From Meandrina meandrites (Eukaryota; Cnidaria; Anthozoa; Scleractinia; Meandrinidae): 64,000 nt of DNA. Below the pieces are notes generated by a model. That model was not told where the DNA came from. It saw only the letters and a list, made by a program, of their open reading frames with translations, and searched no databases. Shown here one piece after another: positions 12,013 to 24,069 of the stretch (the first letter of the stretch is position 1; the number at the start of each line of letters is the position of its first letter). Both the position numbers and the translations under genes were made by a program. The DNA lies in assembly GCA_963693305.1 (NCBI GenBank), contig OY855906.1:11331102-11395101 (forward strand), written 5' to 3'.

Positions 12013-13100
12013 ACGCAATCCCAGAAAAGACCGCCATTTTGAAATCGAATGATAATTTATGCAGCATGTTTGTTTCATAGTTTAAATTATGCGAAGTTAG
12101 CAACACTTGATTTACGTCATCAGTATGGAATTTCTCCTTATAAATCGCAGACGTCTCTCCCTTCCGAAGGCAACATAGTACGGCAGCTTAGCTCGAAATT
12201 TCAAGTGAATTGTGCCCTTTTTGATACAAGCATGAAATTTGGCACACTGAAAGTGGTCACCTACACAAATTTTTTCAGTTATATAACTAATAGTGCCAAG
12301 CCGGAAAAATGCCAGTTTCCATGGAAGCCGTAATTTATTAAAATCAATGAAATTTCGTGAAGTGTTTGATTGTCCTGGTTTGTAGACAAGCCAGGTAGTG
12401 ATACCAAGTCGCACGTACAAAATTTAAAATGAAATGGCGTGAGTTAGACTGTTCACAGCCCTCTGTATTTTCGTATTTTTTCTTCTATTTAGTGAACGGC
12501 GAACGCGGAGTTTGAATCGCTAGAGACCTGGGCGCTAGCGCAAAACGACAGAGGCGATGGGGCAGAGGGCGGGGAACGAAAAATCTTTTTCCATGCAATA
12601 ATTTCCGAGTAAATTATTGGTATAAATGGTCTCTTGGCTGAAAATTTAATTTGCTGCTTACCAGCTGAAATTAGGAAATTGGCGTTGGCACAATATCGAG
12701 AATTTATTAGTATGTGAATGCTTGTAATCCTGCAAAGTTTGGTGCTTGTATCAAAATTCGCACAATTCAGGAGCTGAGCCGCCGGACTAACAAGCGGGTT
12801 GGAGCGTGGAGAGGCGGCTGTATTCGCAGGCTAATTCTGGTTAGTCATAGCTAGAAGGAGCGCCCAACAGTGTGGCCCAAGTTCGTTTAAGTTTGTAATT
12901 GGTTCTCCTCCTTGCCCCGAGGGTTTTTCTCCGAGTTCTCCGATTTTCAACTCCCCCCCCCCCCCCCCTCCCCCGAGTTTTCCACCCTCCTAAAAAAACC
13001 AACACTTCCAAATTCCAATTCAATCTAGATTGCGGGCCCGCATTTAAACCGAGTGTGTACAATATGCGAGCCAGCCTCCTTAATCCCAATAAATTAAAAT
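12013..13100. other. Gene-free repeat-like sequence with imperfect inverted segments
   Basis: A segment at about 12200-12243 (TTGATACAAGCATGAAATTT) recurs inverted and diverged at about 12733-12770. This suggests a decayed dispersed repeat covering much of the span. A C-run lies at 12953-12968. ORFs at 12049-12333, 12112-12420 and 12899-13279 lack domains and look fortuitous. Confidence 0.35.
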
Positions 13101-13104
13101 GGAA

Positions 13105-13372
13105 AGCGCAAGCTATCTTAACGAGGCTAACCGGAGTGCTATTTAGGCTAACCGGAGTGCTTTTTAGGCTAACCAATCTGTTATTTAGGCTAACCGGAAT
13201 GGCTTACATGACGCGCGAGCCATGTGAACCGTGCGAGCAAGAAATCCCTTTAAAGCTCACCGCAAGCTATCTTAGCTAACTGTAGGCTAACCGGAGTGCT
13301 TTAAGGCTAAATGGAGTGCTATTTAGGCTAACCGATGTGTTATTTGGGCTAACCGGAATGGCTTGCTCGCTC
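13105..13372. repeat. Two-level tandem repeat of GGCTAACCGGAGTGCT units
   Basis: A unit of about 24 bp, TAGGCTAACCGGAGTGCTAT or close variants, is repeated four times at about 13125-13200 and again at about 13285-13370. Each cluster is preceded by GCAAGCTATCTTA and followed by GGAATGGCTT. The cluster as a whole is therefore duplicated in tandem with a period of about 160 bp. Confidence 0.7.
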
Positions 13373-13529
13373 GCCAGGTAGAGCTGACGTGGCTTCCTCT
13401 AAATATGGACTTCTGGTGCAATCCCGATTTAACCTCGAAGGTAAACGAAGATTGGTTCGAGAACACGGGATGTTCGAGAAATCGGGGGTAAAATTGCGGG
13501 AATCGACTAGTTTGTATACGAGCCTAGGG

Positions 13530-13790
13530 GCCCATCAGGCCGGAGCTTATCCTGGTTTCCGTAGCATGAAGCGACTAGGAGTATTTCTACTCCCCCTGGA
13601 CGGGATGCTAGTCCATCGCAGGGTTACCCCCAGCAGTAAATTTGCCAGTACCCATTTATACACCTGGGTGGAGAGAGGCACCATGAGAGTAAAGTGTCTT
13701 GCCCAAGAACACAACGCAGTGCCCCGGCCAGAGCTCGAAACCGGACCGTTTGATCGGAGTCCAGCGCACTAACCAGAACGCAGCCCGTAG
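13530..13790 (-). mobile_element. tRNA-derived SINE (minus strand)
   Basis: On the minus strand the head contains an A-box-like TGGTTAGTGCGCTGG (13761-13775) and a B-box-like GGTTTCGAGCTC (13731-13742). These are spaced as in a tRNA gene, i.e. a split RNA polymerase III promoter. The body continues with GTTCTTGGGCAAGACACTTT and later GATGGACTAGCATCCC. The long plus-strand ORF at 13389-13772 is only the antisense reading of this repeat. A headless, inverted relative lies at 5940-6150. It sits just 3' of COMTD1-like copy B. Confidence 0.7.
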
Positions 13791-13839
13791 CCCGTCGTTC
13801 CCCTTTCTAACAAGCACCGGTTACAAAAAGGAAATTAAC

Positions 13840-13845
13840 TTTATT
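13840..13845 (-). promoter_or_regulatory. Polyadenylation signal AATAAA for copy B
   Basis: The minus strand reads AATAAA 23-28 nt past the TAA stop of COMTD1-like copy B. That would give a very short 3' UTR. No competing signal closer to the stop was seen. Confidence 0.55.
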
Positions 13846-13867
13846 TCAGATTTTATGGTATACTACT

Positions 13868-16800
13868 TTAGAGCTTCATTGCTACAGTAACGCCATCTGC
13901 AAATGGAATTAAACACATCGCAACACGAGGATCTTCATGAACTTTTACGTTCAAGTTGTGAATTGCTCTTGTATTTTCATCCAAAACCCTTTTTTCAGGG
14001 TCGCAAACCTTCGTTCCCCATAAAACCTGTATATTGAGAGAAGTTAACATTAGTAAATATCATGTAATGTTATTAAATGCAGCGTGTCGTGTCAGTTGAC
14101 GCGTCGGTAGTGTGTCAGTGAAGTGTCGGTTAACACGTCGGTAGTGGTTCAGTGAAGTGACGGTTAACGCGTCGGTGATGTAGTGTTGCGTCGGTAGTGT
14201 GTCGGTGAAGTGTCGTTTTTATGCGTCGGAAGTGTGTCGGTTAAGACGTCAGTACTGTGTCGGTTGACACATTGACGTTTATGTGTCGGTGAAGTGTCGG
14301 TTTACGCGTCGGTAGTGTGTCGGGTGAAGTGTCGGTTGACACGTTGGTAGTGCGTCGGGTGAAGTGTCAGTTGACACGTCGGTAGCGTGTCGGTCAAGTG
14401 TTGGTCGACGCGTCGGTAGTGTGTCGGTGAAGTGTCGGTTTACACGTCGGTAGTGTGTCGGGTGAAGTGTCAGTCGAAAGGTCAGTAGTGTGTCGGTCAA
14501 GTGTCGGTTTACACGATGGGAATGTGTCGGGTGAAGTTTCGGTTTACACGTCGGTAGTGTGTCGGTGAAGTTTCGGTTTACACGTCGGTAGTGTGTCGGT
14601 GAAGTTTCGGTTTACACGTTGGGAATGTGTCGGTCGGTTGACGCGTAAATAGTGAGGCAAATAATGCTTGGATGGACAAAGATAGCCTCCCTTCACCCCA
14701 TCAACAAACCCAGGTATCTGTACGGGTGTACGTGTGTCAGTGGTGCGTCGGCCGACGCGTTCATAGTGTATCGTCAGTGTGACCAGTATGGCGGGTGTTA
14801 TCAATGGACTATATTTATAAGTAACAAAACCAAATCAAAGCAAACACAATGGCCATCCACCTCTTAATTTAATCAGTACTGTAAGAAAATAGACATAACT
14901 GGTGCCAAGCGCAGAAAACAAACTTGAAAACACCACATTTGGTTTTGGCTTTGCATTTGATCAGGTTAGTTTATCAAAACATTAGCAGAAGATGCAGTTA
15001 AGCAAAAACTCGAAGCATTTCCCGAATACTTTCTTACTACTGGCGATAACCACAAGTTTACACTTACATTGTCAATTACCACCAGCCCGCCTTTACGAAG
15101 GAGCGCTATCGATTTCTCATAGTACTGGTCATATTCAAGCTTATTGGCGTCAATAAAAACCAGATCAAAACTCTCAGCTTCTCCTGCAGCCATAAGTTCA
15201 CCTGAAAACAAACACAACAATTTTCAATACCTAACCATAGACTTGTCGGCATCAGAGAAAGCTCCTAAACAATGTCAGGCCGCAATGACAATTCGCCGGT
15301 ACCAATTTATATTCCACAGCCAAGAAAGGCACTGTAAGAATAAAGTGCCCTGTACCAAGAGCGAAGGGTGCAAGTGACGTCACAACTCAGACAAGACTTG
15401 GACAATAAAAACCGGAATGGCGGACAAGTTTCCTAAAACACTTCCTAAAACAGTTGTGGTGCCTAAAACACTTTCTTGAAACGAAAACTTCGCCTAGATT
15501 CCGTCTATTTCTCTCAGAACACGCTGATGCTGTCTGAGCCTCGTGGGGGTATAATCATTTGCATTCTATCTTTAAACCTTGTGCGCTTCGCTATTCCGAC
15601 TGGTGCTCGATCCAGGGCCTTTCGATTCAGTCAAAAGCGGTTGGAGGGGGATACTTATCTTGATTATACGAGGAAACTACGCCCGAGATCCAAACTCTTA
15701 ATTTTTCAATATACCATTTCTGACAGCAAAGGTAATCCTTTCGTACACCTTCCATACCTAAAGGAACGGATACTTTGTCACTTAAGGGGGATCCTTCTTA
15801 ACTACCCATTTGTTGCTATGGAAGGTATCTAACCATCATAATTATTTTGGAAACCAGACTTCCTATGGATATGCTTTTTGAACAACTTTGATCAATTTAA
15901 GAGTCCTTCAATTGTTTAAAATCACTGCCATATTTTACAAGTCACGTGACCAGAATAGAAAAACCATAAAACGGAAAGGGCATGTAAAGTCGTTACTTTT
16001 ACTGCCAGCCGTCTCAAACTTTGGAATCGCGTATTTTACAAGATCAATTTTAAAACTAAGCACAAACGAATTCACTTCGTAGCACTTAAATAGCTTTACC
16101 TAAAGTGGTGATGGCAGATTGCAGCTTTAAATCTATCTTTGATTCAACACCTGCCTGTACAATAAAAAGGAAACTAACGTCATTATAACTGAAACATTCA
16201 ACTGAAACATTCTTAGAGTGGTTACGATTGGTAGTAAAGACGGTCGCAAATGAGGGCACATTTTTGCGGACAAAAATGTGTCCCTGTTTGCCCGCGCACC
16301 CAACAATGTTGTGATGATGTGGACACAAAATTTGTCTCCGAGACACAAAATTGCTTCTGATTACTTTCGGAAACATTTTGCATACGCAACAAATGTTTCC
16401 CGCTTTGTGCAGCATGAAGACAATCATGTGCAACAATGTGTCCGCAACAATGTGCCTTTGTTTGCCACTGCCTTAATCATTGCGCCGTGTCCAGTTCCGG
16501 TTAATAGAAGATTTTACCTCTTTGAAGTAACTCTGGCTCTGCACTTCTTTCATAAACTTGTCTGTTACGTCACATGCCACAACCTTGCCATCTGGTGGCA
16601 GTGTGATGGCCATACTCAGGGTATTGTAGCCTGTATAAACGCCTGAAATGAAACACGGTGTAAATAGAAATTGCTATCATAGTCACACATTTCTGTTATT
16701 CTCGGGAACGAAAATGAGGCTTTCTGTTTTATGGCTACGAAAGCTTGAAGACAGCCCAGCAAACATTAAAGGAGCAAACAAAGAGGCCAAGATTTAGGTT

Positions 16801-17230
16801 GGAAGGTCCACGACCGTGCACATCTTTTGTTTTGTGCTCATACACTATGCATGAATACGTAATCGTAATGTTCTATTGGTTTTAAGTTGCATGAACACAC
16901 GTAACCACCAATTGTATTTTGTCAGGTTTTATGCAGGGTCAACTCGCAAAATAGCGAACAAAAACCTAAAACAAAGAACTTCATCGGGCTTCCTAACCAT
17001 TTCTCTCTATTTATAACTATACTCAGACCCAGCTCAGGGTTTTTCTTTATAAGTGTCTCTGCATATTCTGGGCATACGATGGTCCCTTGGAACTCTCAGA
17101 TGCAGAGGTCAGGATCATCTTCACAACGACAAAGAGATGGATGTACGTTATTTTTATTGTCAAGCGCTTTATACCTGAGCCTCTGGCTTGGATATGGAGG
17201 GCAACATCCCGCATGATGACATAAATAAAC

Positions 17231-17318
<88 letters not shown>

Positions 17319-17859
17319 CATATCATCTGCTATGTAGGCTCATCTCACACTGTGAAGTATCACCAGTAGAAGACAGGAAAGGATAAGCTGAGTCATAAGG
17401 ATTGATATGCTCTGTTTCCTAGCTGGAGATTTATGGGTTGTTGGGATAAAGACATGTGGCAGGATGTCTAAAAAGTGTATTTTGTCGAATTTTAGGAGAG
17501 GGCCACACTGCTTTTATCAATGAATAGAGCCTTTGATGATTATCATTCCACACAGATGGAGTTAGATCTGATACCTCATTTCCCCTGGAATGACTGATTT
17601 GGTGCTGGACTTTTTGACAGTAGGTTGTCTGTCAAAATCTAACTCGGTCAAGTTCAAAATCAATTTGAAATTAATTCTGCCAGAGCTTTGAGCAGAAAAC
17701 CCTGTTAGCCACAAAAAGTACTATATATAGCAATTTTGGCAATTTATATAATTATGGATGCTCAATTTTAATTTTGGGCATCTTGAAACTTTGGAACATA
17801 CTTTAGATCAAAATCTTTCCTTCAATTACCTGCATACAGGGAGTGAGAAGAAAAGCCAT

Positions 17860-17896
<37 letters not shown>

Positions 17897-20800
17897 GGAA
17901 GAAGTTAGAAAACAAAACAAGCCATCAACGGAAAAAGGCCTGCTGCTTTCTTTAGCTTATTACATTTGTAAACTGACACTTTGTGTCATAATTTTACCTT
18001 ACCTATTTCTATAACCTTTTTGGCATTGATCAACTGTAACAACAGTCTCATCATTTGAGCTTCATCGGCACTGCAAAGCATTCTCTTGCCTAAATGGTTC
18101 AGTGTTGCCTATCAAAGATCACTTCAACAATTAATGCTCTCATTAACTTTAGTTTCCGAAATTCTTTGCTTCCTCATCTCTCCATGTCTCAAGTCCCAAC
18201 TATAATACCATGAAAAATAATTCAGTTATTAATCCATGAAGGGTGCAACAACGAAAGGGGGATTGGACTTTTACTGCAATGGGACTGGGTCAGTTAACCA
18301 TTAAGAATTACAAAAATGGCAATGGGATTTCTCTTTTTTAGCGGTCTTTTTTGTATGAACACCCCAAAACAATTTAGTGCCCCCCTGCCTAAATCCACCA
18401 CTTAGGTCATTCTAGGCTCCAAGGCAATAAACATATACTGGAGATAGGGAACTACAGTTTGAGTGAATGTGCATCACCTCTGCTACTTGCGCCGTTTTGG
18501 ATGTTTAAAAATGAAAATATGGTTCCTTCACCAATACAGCACACAACTTTAGTAATTTACCACTAAATTTGGTAACAATATGGATATTCTTTAGAAGCCC
18601 ACCAGGTTGTATTTTTTGTGAGGCAAATTACGAGGTGGGTCACAATGACTCCCTACCCACATGGGTCATGACTAGAATCGATGCTCCAAAATCAGATTCT
18701 GTTGGGAGACAGAAACCCATTTCTAAATATTGTGCAATAGCTTACTAAGAAATGAAAGCTAACCTCAAGCAAGCCAGAGTGGAACTGACTGCAAGCTCAC
18801 TGGAGTGCTTGGGTTCATGTCTCCCAGTGGATTTCTGATTTTGCAGTATCTTAATTCTAGTCATGACCTACCCACATGCCACTCTCGATCTCAAACACAC
18901 GCCAGAGGACCACTGGATGCATTATTTCCCAGCGTTACCAATCAATAAAATTGATGATCGGAAATTCAATCAATAAATCAATATAAATCGATAAAATTAG
19001 CTTATTGATATCGATTGGTATCGGCCAATCGATAGTCACTAAAAAGTTTTCATCGATTGGCATCGATTGATGTTCAAAGTGAAATTGAGCAGCAAAGACA
19101 AATGAGTCACGTAGCAGCAAGTTTTCGCCCCTTGGTGCGTTTCTCACTTTTCACCACTTCGCAAGTCACTTTCACTTGAGTTTAGAAGCCAGAAGCTAAG
19201 AAACTGAGAAAACCTCGGCGGAGAGAAATCACTTGTGCATTATAATTTCTTTCTGATGTATGTTGTTTGTTAATTTACTGTTCATCCTCTAGTACAGTGA
19301 CACCCAGGCATGATAGGAGCTACTGTGCGGATCAAAAGGGCCTGGAAAGGGGAAATGGAGAGGCCACCCCAAAACAATTTAGTGCCCCCATCCCCCCCCC
19401 CCCCCCCCCCTCCTAAATCCACCACTTAGGTCATTCTGGGCTCCAAGGCACTTAACATATACTGGAGATAGGGAACTACAGTTTGAGTGAATGTGTATCA
19501 CCTCTGCTACTTACGCCTTTTTGGATGTTTAATAATGAAAATATGGTTCCTTCACCAATACACTCACACAACTTTAATAATTTACCACTAAATTTGGTAA
19601 CAATATGGATTTTCTTTAGAAGCCCACCAGGTTGTATTGTTTGTGAGGCAAATTACGAGGTGGGTCACAATGACTCCCTACCCACATGGGTCGTGACTAG
19701 AATGGATGCTCCAAAATCAGAAATCTGTTGGGAGACGGAAACCCAAACACACTCCAGAGGATGCATTATTTCCCGGCGTTTAACCAATCAATGAAATAGA
19801 TGATCGGAAATTCAATCGATAAATCAATATATACTACTTATTAACCTCGTCCGTTCGGTCATTACAGGGAAATCTCAGACCGAGGCCTTGATGTATTGAC
19901 CGAGTGATAGCGAGGTCAATACATCAAGGCCGAGGTCTGAGATTTCCCTGTAATGATCGAACGGACGAGGTTAATAAGTTATTTATTATATGGCCTTTTT
20001 AGCGCTGAAAAAAGGGAAAGGTTTTTCAATATCCGCTTGCGCACGCAAGAGGTCATTTGAGGTCATGCGATCCAAACCAGAAGAAACGGTTTCTTTGACA
20101 ATGAGGCAAGTTTTGTCTTCATTACGCAAATAGGGCAAATTGAACTACTTTAATTTTCACAAAACAAGTGACCTGTGTTTACAAGTGTTTGACCCTTAAA
20201 AAGTTATAAAAAGCTAAGGCAAGAAAAATTTTCATAATGCCCCGTCATTACAAGAAAATATTGCCCGCTCATCAGCCAATCAGAGCGCGAGTACTATTGT
20301 AGCCATATAATAACAATCGATAAAATTAGCTTATTGATATCGATTGGTATTGGCCAATCGATGACCAATTGATAGTCGCAAAAAAAAATTCATTGATTGG
20401 CATTGATTGAAAATCCAAGTGAAATTGAACCATGAAGCGATGACAAACGAGTCGTGCAGCAGTGAGTGTTTGCCCCTTCATGCGTTTCTCACTTTTCACC
20501 GCTTCGCAAGTCACTTTCACTTGAGTTTAGAAGCCAGAAGCTAAGAAACTGAGAAAACCTCAGCGGAGAGAAATCATGTGTGCATTATAATTTCTTTCTG
20601 ATGTATGTTGTTTGTTAATTTACTGTTCATCCTCTAGTACAGTGACACCCGGGCGTTATAGGAGCTACTGTGCGGATCAAAAGGGCCCGGAAAGGGGAAA
20701 TGGAGAGACCAAGACAGGGAGAGGACAATCCAGAAACATTAGACATCTAATATAAAAATGCGTCTTTATAATTTGTAAAATTGTTGAATCTGGCATAGTA

Positions 20801-23800
20801 ATCTCCTTCTTGTATTTTGGAAAGATCACTGAATCATAAAACTTCATACAAAAACTGCATTGTGATAATCAATAACAATCAATGGCAATCGATAGCAATC
20901 GATGACAATTGATAACAATCGATAATAATCGATGCCAATCGATAAGGTCACAAAAATCTTCATCATCGATTGTTCATCAATTATCAATATCAATCGATTA
21001 ATTGATATCGATTGCCATCAATTGATATTGATTTTAATCGATCATCGATTTCATCGATTGGTAAGGCCTGGATTATTTACAGTGGCCTCACCCATAATTT
21101 AAAGTGACCCCAAGAGTCTCAACTTTGAATAAATTATCAGTCAGTCCACTCAAGCTTATAGCCCTTCTCCAATGTGGCTCATCGTCCTTCTCTGCTGCTC
21201 CTGTTTTATGACTTTTATCTTTTCTCCAAACTCCTGGCCACTTTTAGTTCCCATCCCTCCCCCATTCATACTTAATAATAATAATAATAATAATTAACAT
21301 TTATATCGCGCAAATTTCATGTGAATATGATCAAATGCGCGTTACAAAATGTAATAATAATAATAATAATAATATAATTAACTTATATTGCGCAATTATC
21401 AATATAAAATTTTCAGCTGCGCATTACAATGTTTAAGAAAATAATACTTACAAACCCTTAACATTACTTAAAAATCCTAAAAACATCTCTAGTACAAGTT
21501 CTAATAATAAAATAAATGATCAGCTAAAAAACGCCTTCTGAAACAAATGTGTTTTAAGAGACTTTTTAAAACTATTTAGAAAGGAGATATTTCTAATAAA
21601 AAGGGGAAGATTGTTCCATAATTTGGGGGCAGCCATATAAAATGATCGGTCACCCAGCGTAGTTAAAGACTTGCAAGTTCTAAAGTTGAGAAGTATACCA
21701 CTGTTTGATCTTAAACTATATCTACCACTAGTGTCCTTAACAGATATAAGTTCGGAAATGTATGGCGGAGCAAGTCCGTGAATGGCCTTAAACGTTAGCA
21801 ATAAAACCTTAAAATCGATGCGATACTTTACAGGTAACCAATGCAGTGATTTCAATAGAGGTGTAATATGACAGAACTTGCTTTCTTCGAACACAAGACG
21901 AGCAGCTGAATTCTGAACTCTCTGTAATTTCTGTAGCTGACATGCCGGTAAACCATATAATAGGCTATTGCAGTAGTCGATACGGCTGGAAATAAAGGCA
22001 TGTATCAAGGTTTCTGTACATTCTTTGCTAAGATATTTCCTAATCCTTCTAATATTGTACAAATAATAGAACGCAACAGAGCTTGTTTTCGTAATGTGGT
22101 CACCCATTGATAGGTTACAATCTAACCACACACCCAGATTCCTAACAGGGGATTGCGGAGCAATGTCAGAGTTTCCAATAGTTATGCTATCAATTCTAAC
22201 TTTAGCGAGTTGTTGTCTGGTACCAATCAAAAGAAGTTCTGTTTTAGCATCGTTCATAAGTAACTTGTCTTGAGACATCCACTTCCTAATGTCGTGAGTG
22301 CAGTGTTCAATGGCAGCAACTGCATCAGCCTGGCCAGATTGCGCCATGGGACTGAACGAGATATATAACTGCGTGTCATCGGCATATCAATGTACAGTTG
22401 GCAGGTGCTTTCTGACAACATCAAACAATGCGCTTGCATAGATTGTGAACAGAAGCGGTCCGAGACATGAGCCTTGCGGGACTCCATAGCACAGATCAAA
22501 CTTCTCAGACACAGATCCACGAACAGAGACTCGCTGGGAACGCCCAGATAAATAAGATCGAAACCAGCCAAGTGCAGTGCCATTCAAACCAAGCTTTAAC
22601 GACAACCTTTCGAGCAGAATGTCATGATCGACGGTGTCGAAAGCCGCACTGAGATCAAGCAGCACAAGGATGGTAACGTGTTGCTTGTTCATATTCAATA
22701 GAATATCGTTCATGACTTTCAGAAGTGCTGTTTCAGTACTGTGATTTCTTCGGTAAGCAGACTGTGCATCCGGGTATAAGTAAATTAAAAGATATGCTAT
22801 AAATAGTAAGATTAATTTTAAACTAATTATTTACAATAACTATATACATTGGGCTAAGGTAAAAAGCTTAAAAATTAAAATATTAAAAACAATGGGTCTA
22901 GTAAAAATGTATATAACACATCAAGAGCTATTCAAACGCTTTTCTAAATAAAAATGTCTTCAGTTTGGACTTAAAATTGTTAAAATTGACCTCCTCTCTT
23001 AATGTACAATGTAATTGGGCACCGCTGGAATTAGCCATGTTCTAAACGAGCAGGGGACTGGGTACGAACATATTTTCTCTTCCGTACAAACAGTCAACAT
23101 CGATTGAATTGAAAAATGGGGCACACCATCTAAAAGAGCATCCAAAAATTAGTAAATTCACCAAATTTGACGGGTATTGGTTTAAACCCAAAGGCATGGT
23201 ACACTTAGTATGGATTGGAGGGACAAGCGTCCTCCAATCCATACTAAGCTCTCTTATTTTAAAAGTGTACCATGCCTTTGCGTTTAAACCAATAACCATC
23301 AAATTTGGTGAATTAACTAATTTTTGAATGCTCTTTCAGATGATGTGCCCCATTTTCAATTCAATCGATATTGAATGTTCGTACCAAGAAAAAATATGTT
23401 CGTACCCAGTCCCCTGCTCGTTTAGAACATGGCCAATAACGATCACGTTGTGTACGTCACGCACACCGCATTTTTATTATTTTATTAAAATATTACTATT
23501 TTTTAAAATATGTACGCTGGCGCAATGAATGCAACATCGTACTATCGCTGGCAATCGGTCGATTATGAGACATTACGAGACCCACACCCTAGCCTGCGTG
23601 CTGCCGCCTCCTATTTCCTTCACAGAGTCAGCATCTACAGCCATTATTAATTAAAAAGACAGACCAAAGAATCGCTCTATCGCGACTGCTGTTTTAATAT
23701 ATGTATATATGTTCGTGTAAGAGGGAAGGATTATTTTGGAGATACGAAGATCTTGACGTATAGCCCGTTGTAGCAAATGTGTCCATACAATAAATTCTTA

Positions 23801-23999
23801 CCTGTCTAAGTTTTGTGAGTGGTATGGGCTCGCGGATTCCATATTCCATGACGTACTTATTGGCAGGGTTGTTTTCACGATAGGTTTTCCAGTCGGAGTA
23901 TTTGCTCCTAAGTCCAAAGATCCCACCAATAACAAATCCTGTTGCTGCAGCAATGCCTACAGCTCCGAACAATAACTTGTTGTCGTTCAAAAATGACAT
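13868..23999 (-). CDS. COMTD1-like: COMTD1-like O-methyltransferase, copy B (complete, six exons)
   Basis: Coding exons are 23802-23999, 18003-18108, 16518-16642, 16100-16154, 15068-15201 and 13868-14026. They total 777 nt, or 258 residues, close to the usual length of about 260 for vertebrate COMTD1. All junctions are GT-AG and in phase. Exon 1 encodes a hydrophobic anchor ([20 protein letters not shown], residues about 9-28). Later exons give the class I methyltransferase core: [14 protein letters not shown] for SAM binding, VFIDANK and VIDNVLWG for the acidic metal and catechol-side region, and C-terminal [14 protein letters not shown]. The family transfers a methyl group from S-adenosylmethionine to catechol-like or related oxygen nucleophiles; the substrate of this copy is unknown. 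A polyadenylation signal, AATAAA, lies at 13840-13845 on the minus strand. An unusually long intron 1 (about 5.7 kb) is full of repeats. Confidence 0.9.
14090..14645. repeat. Minisatellite of 34-35-bp units in intron 5 of copy B
   Basis: About 17 variants of a unit of the form ACGTCGGTAGTGTGTCGG + TGAAGTGTCGGTTTAC follow one another. Variation is mostly point changes and a G insertion (TCGGGTGAAG). Copy D has the same array, more diverged, at 54895-55430 and 55662-55770, so the array predates the duplication. The ORF at 14279-14500 is only a reading through this repeat. Confidence 0.9.
16237..16474. mobile_element. MITE-like sequence with imperfect inverted ends in intron 3 of copy B
   Basis: The left end GACGGTCGCAAATGAGGGCA and the right end TGTGCCTTTGTTTGCCACTG are imperfect inverted repeats. 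The interior is rich in short ACAAAAT/ATGTTT motifs. The paralogous stretch in copy D (57320-57391 plus 62083-62236) holds the Gypsy insertion in its middle. Confidence 0.5.
17040..17320 (+). repeat. Retroelement 3' tail with (ATTG)n microsatellite, copy B
   Basis: About 190 bp ending in CATGATGACATAAATAAACT is followed by about 22 uninterrupted GATT/ATTG units (about 17231-17317). A conserved 3' end leading into a short tandem tail is typical of LINE/SINE insertions of the CR1/L2 group. Copy D carries the same insertion with about 26 units (63630-63733). The insertion is older than the duplication, but the tail length has since changed. Confidence 0.6.
17861..17896 (+). repeat. (AAC)n microsatellite
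   Basis: About twelve CAA/AAC units in a row in intron 2 of copy B. They produce a poly-asparagine reading in a spurious ORF. Confidence 0.9.
18361..20708. repeat. About 1-kb tandem duplication in intron 1 of copy B
   Basis: Unit 1 (about 18361-19365) and unit 2 (about 19366-20708) both begin ACCCCAAAACAATTTAGTGC and end near GGGAAATGGAGAG. They align throughout. Unit 2 is longer because it contains the palindrome-headed MITE at 19829-20312, which is absent from unit 1. A C-run at 19388-19411 also differs. No coding potential was recognised in either unit. Confidence 0.85.
19829..20312. mobile_element. Palindrome-headed MITE-like repeat, copy 2
   Basis: Same structure as 8536-9008: TACTTATTAACC-type left end, long palindrome around GGGAAATCTCAGACCGAGG, and right end GTAGCCATATAATAA. 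It interrupts unit 2 of the tandem duplication. Unit 1 gives the empty site near 18980 (AATCAATATAAATCGATAAA), so this insertion followed the duplication. Confidence 0.8.
20866..21065. repeat. ATCGAT-rich simple sequence
   Basis: A run of CAATCGATNNCAATCGAT-like units, switching to ATTGATATCGATTG-like units, occupies about 200 bp. Related ATCGAT text borders the MITE and both duplication units at 18960-19070 and 20310-20410. The symmetry makes it self-complementary on a small scale. Confidence 0.75.
21270..22785 (-). pseudogene. L2/CR1-like LINE reverse transcriptase, 5'-truncated, one internal stop
   Basis: The minus-strand frame runs from about 22780 ([15 protein letters not shown]) through [19 protein letters not shown] and [20 protein letters not shown] to a stop at 21520. 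The last domain ends [11 protein letters not shown]... [11 protein letters not shown], as in CR1/L2-type LINEs. A single in-frame TGA at about 22384-22386 sits directly before the catalytic YADDTQLYI. The endonuclease half is missing (5' truncation). The 3' end is marked by AAT repeats at 21272-21292 and 21351-21372. With only one stop, the copy is moderately young but cannot make a full RT. Confidence 0.85.
22793..23033 (-). pseudogene. 3' remnant of another L2-like LINE
   Basis: The minus strand from about 23033 reads [20 protein letters not shown] then [14 protein letters not shown] and stops at 22928-22930. This matches the usual C-terminal ending of CR1/L2-type RT proteins. An AT-rich 3' UTR follows. 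It abuts the L2-like fragment on the left and a palindromic MITE on the right. Confidence 0.55.
23034..23442. mobile_element. Near-complete palindromic MITE (about 409 bp)
   Basis: The left arm starts GCCATGTTCTAAACGAGCAG and the right arm ends with its complement. The two arms of about 190-200 bp pair along nearly the whole length, with the turn at GGAGGGACAAGCGTCCTCC near 23217-23235. The ORFs here are the two strands of the hairpin. It lies in intron 1 of copy B, 360 bp from exon 1. Confidence 0.85.
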
Positions 24000-24069
24000 C
24001 GCTTCAGCACTTATTCAAACTTCTCATCAGCTATTGAAGACTACTTCTGTTGGGTGACTAGCTTTGAGA

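Noticed and set aside
13389..13772. 127-codon plus-strand ORF near the end of copy B
   Set aside because: Its right half is the antisense of a tRNA-derived SINE that recurs at 5940-6150, and there is no domain or splice context.
14279..14500. ORF with repeated [17 protein letters not shown] text
   Set aside because: Reading through a 34-35-bp intronic minisatellite; frames are not conserved in copy D.
17096..17326. ORFs with repeated NQSI (also 63444-63743)
   Set aside because: They only translate the (ATTG)n microsatellite tail of a retroelement.
23042..23302. ORF of 86 codons on the minus strand
   Set aside because: It lies entirely within a palindromic MITE, whose two strands give similar ORFs.
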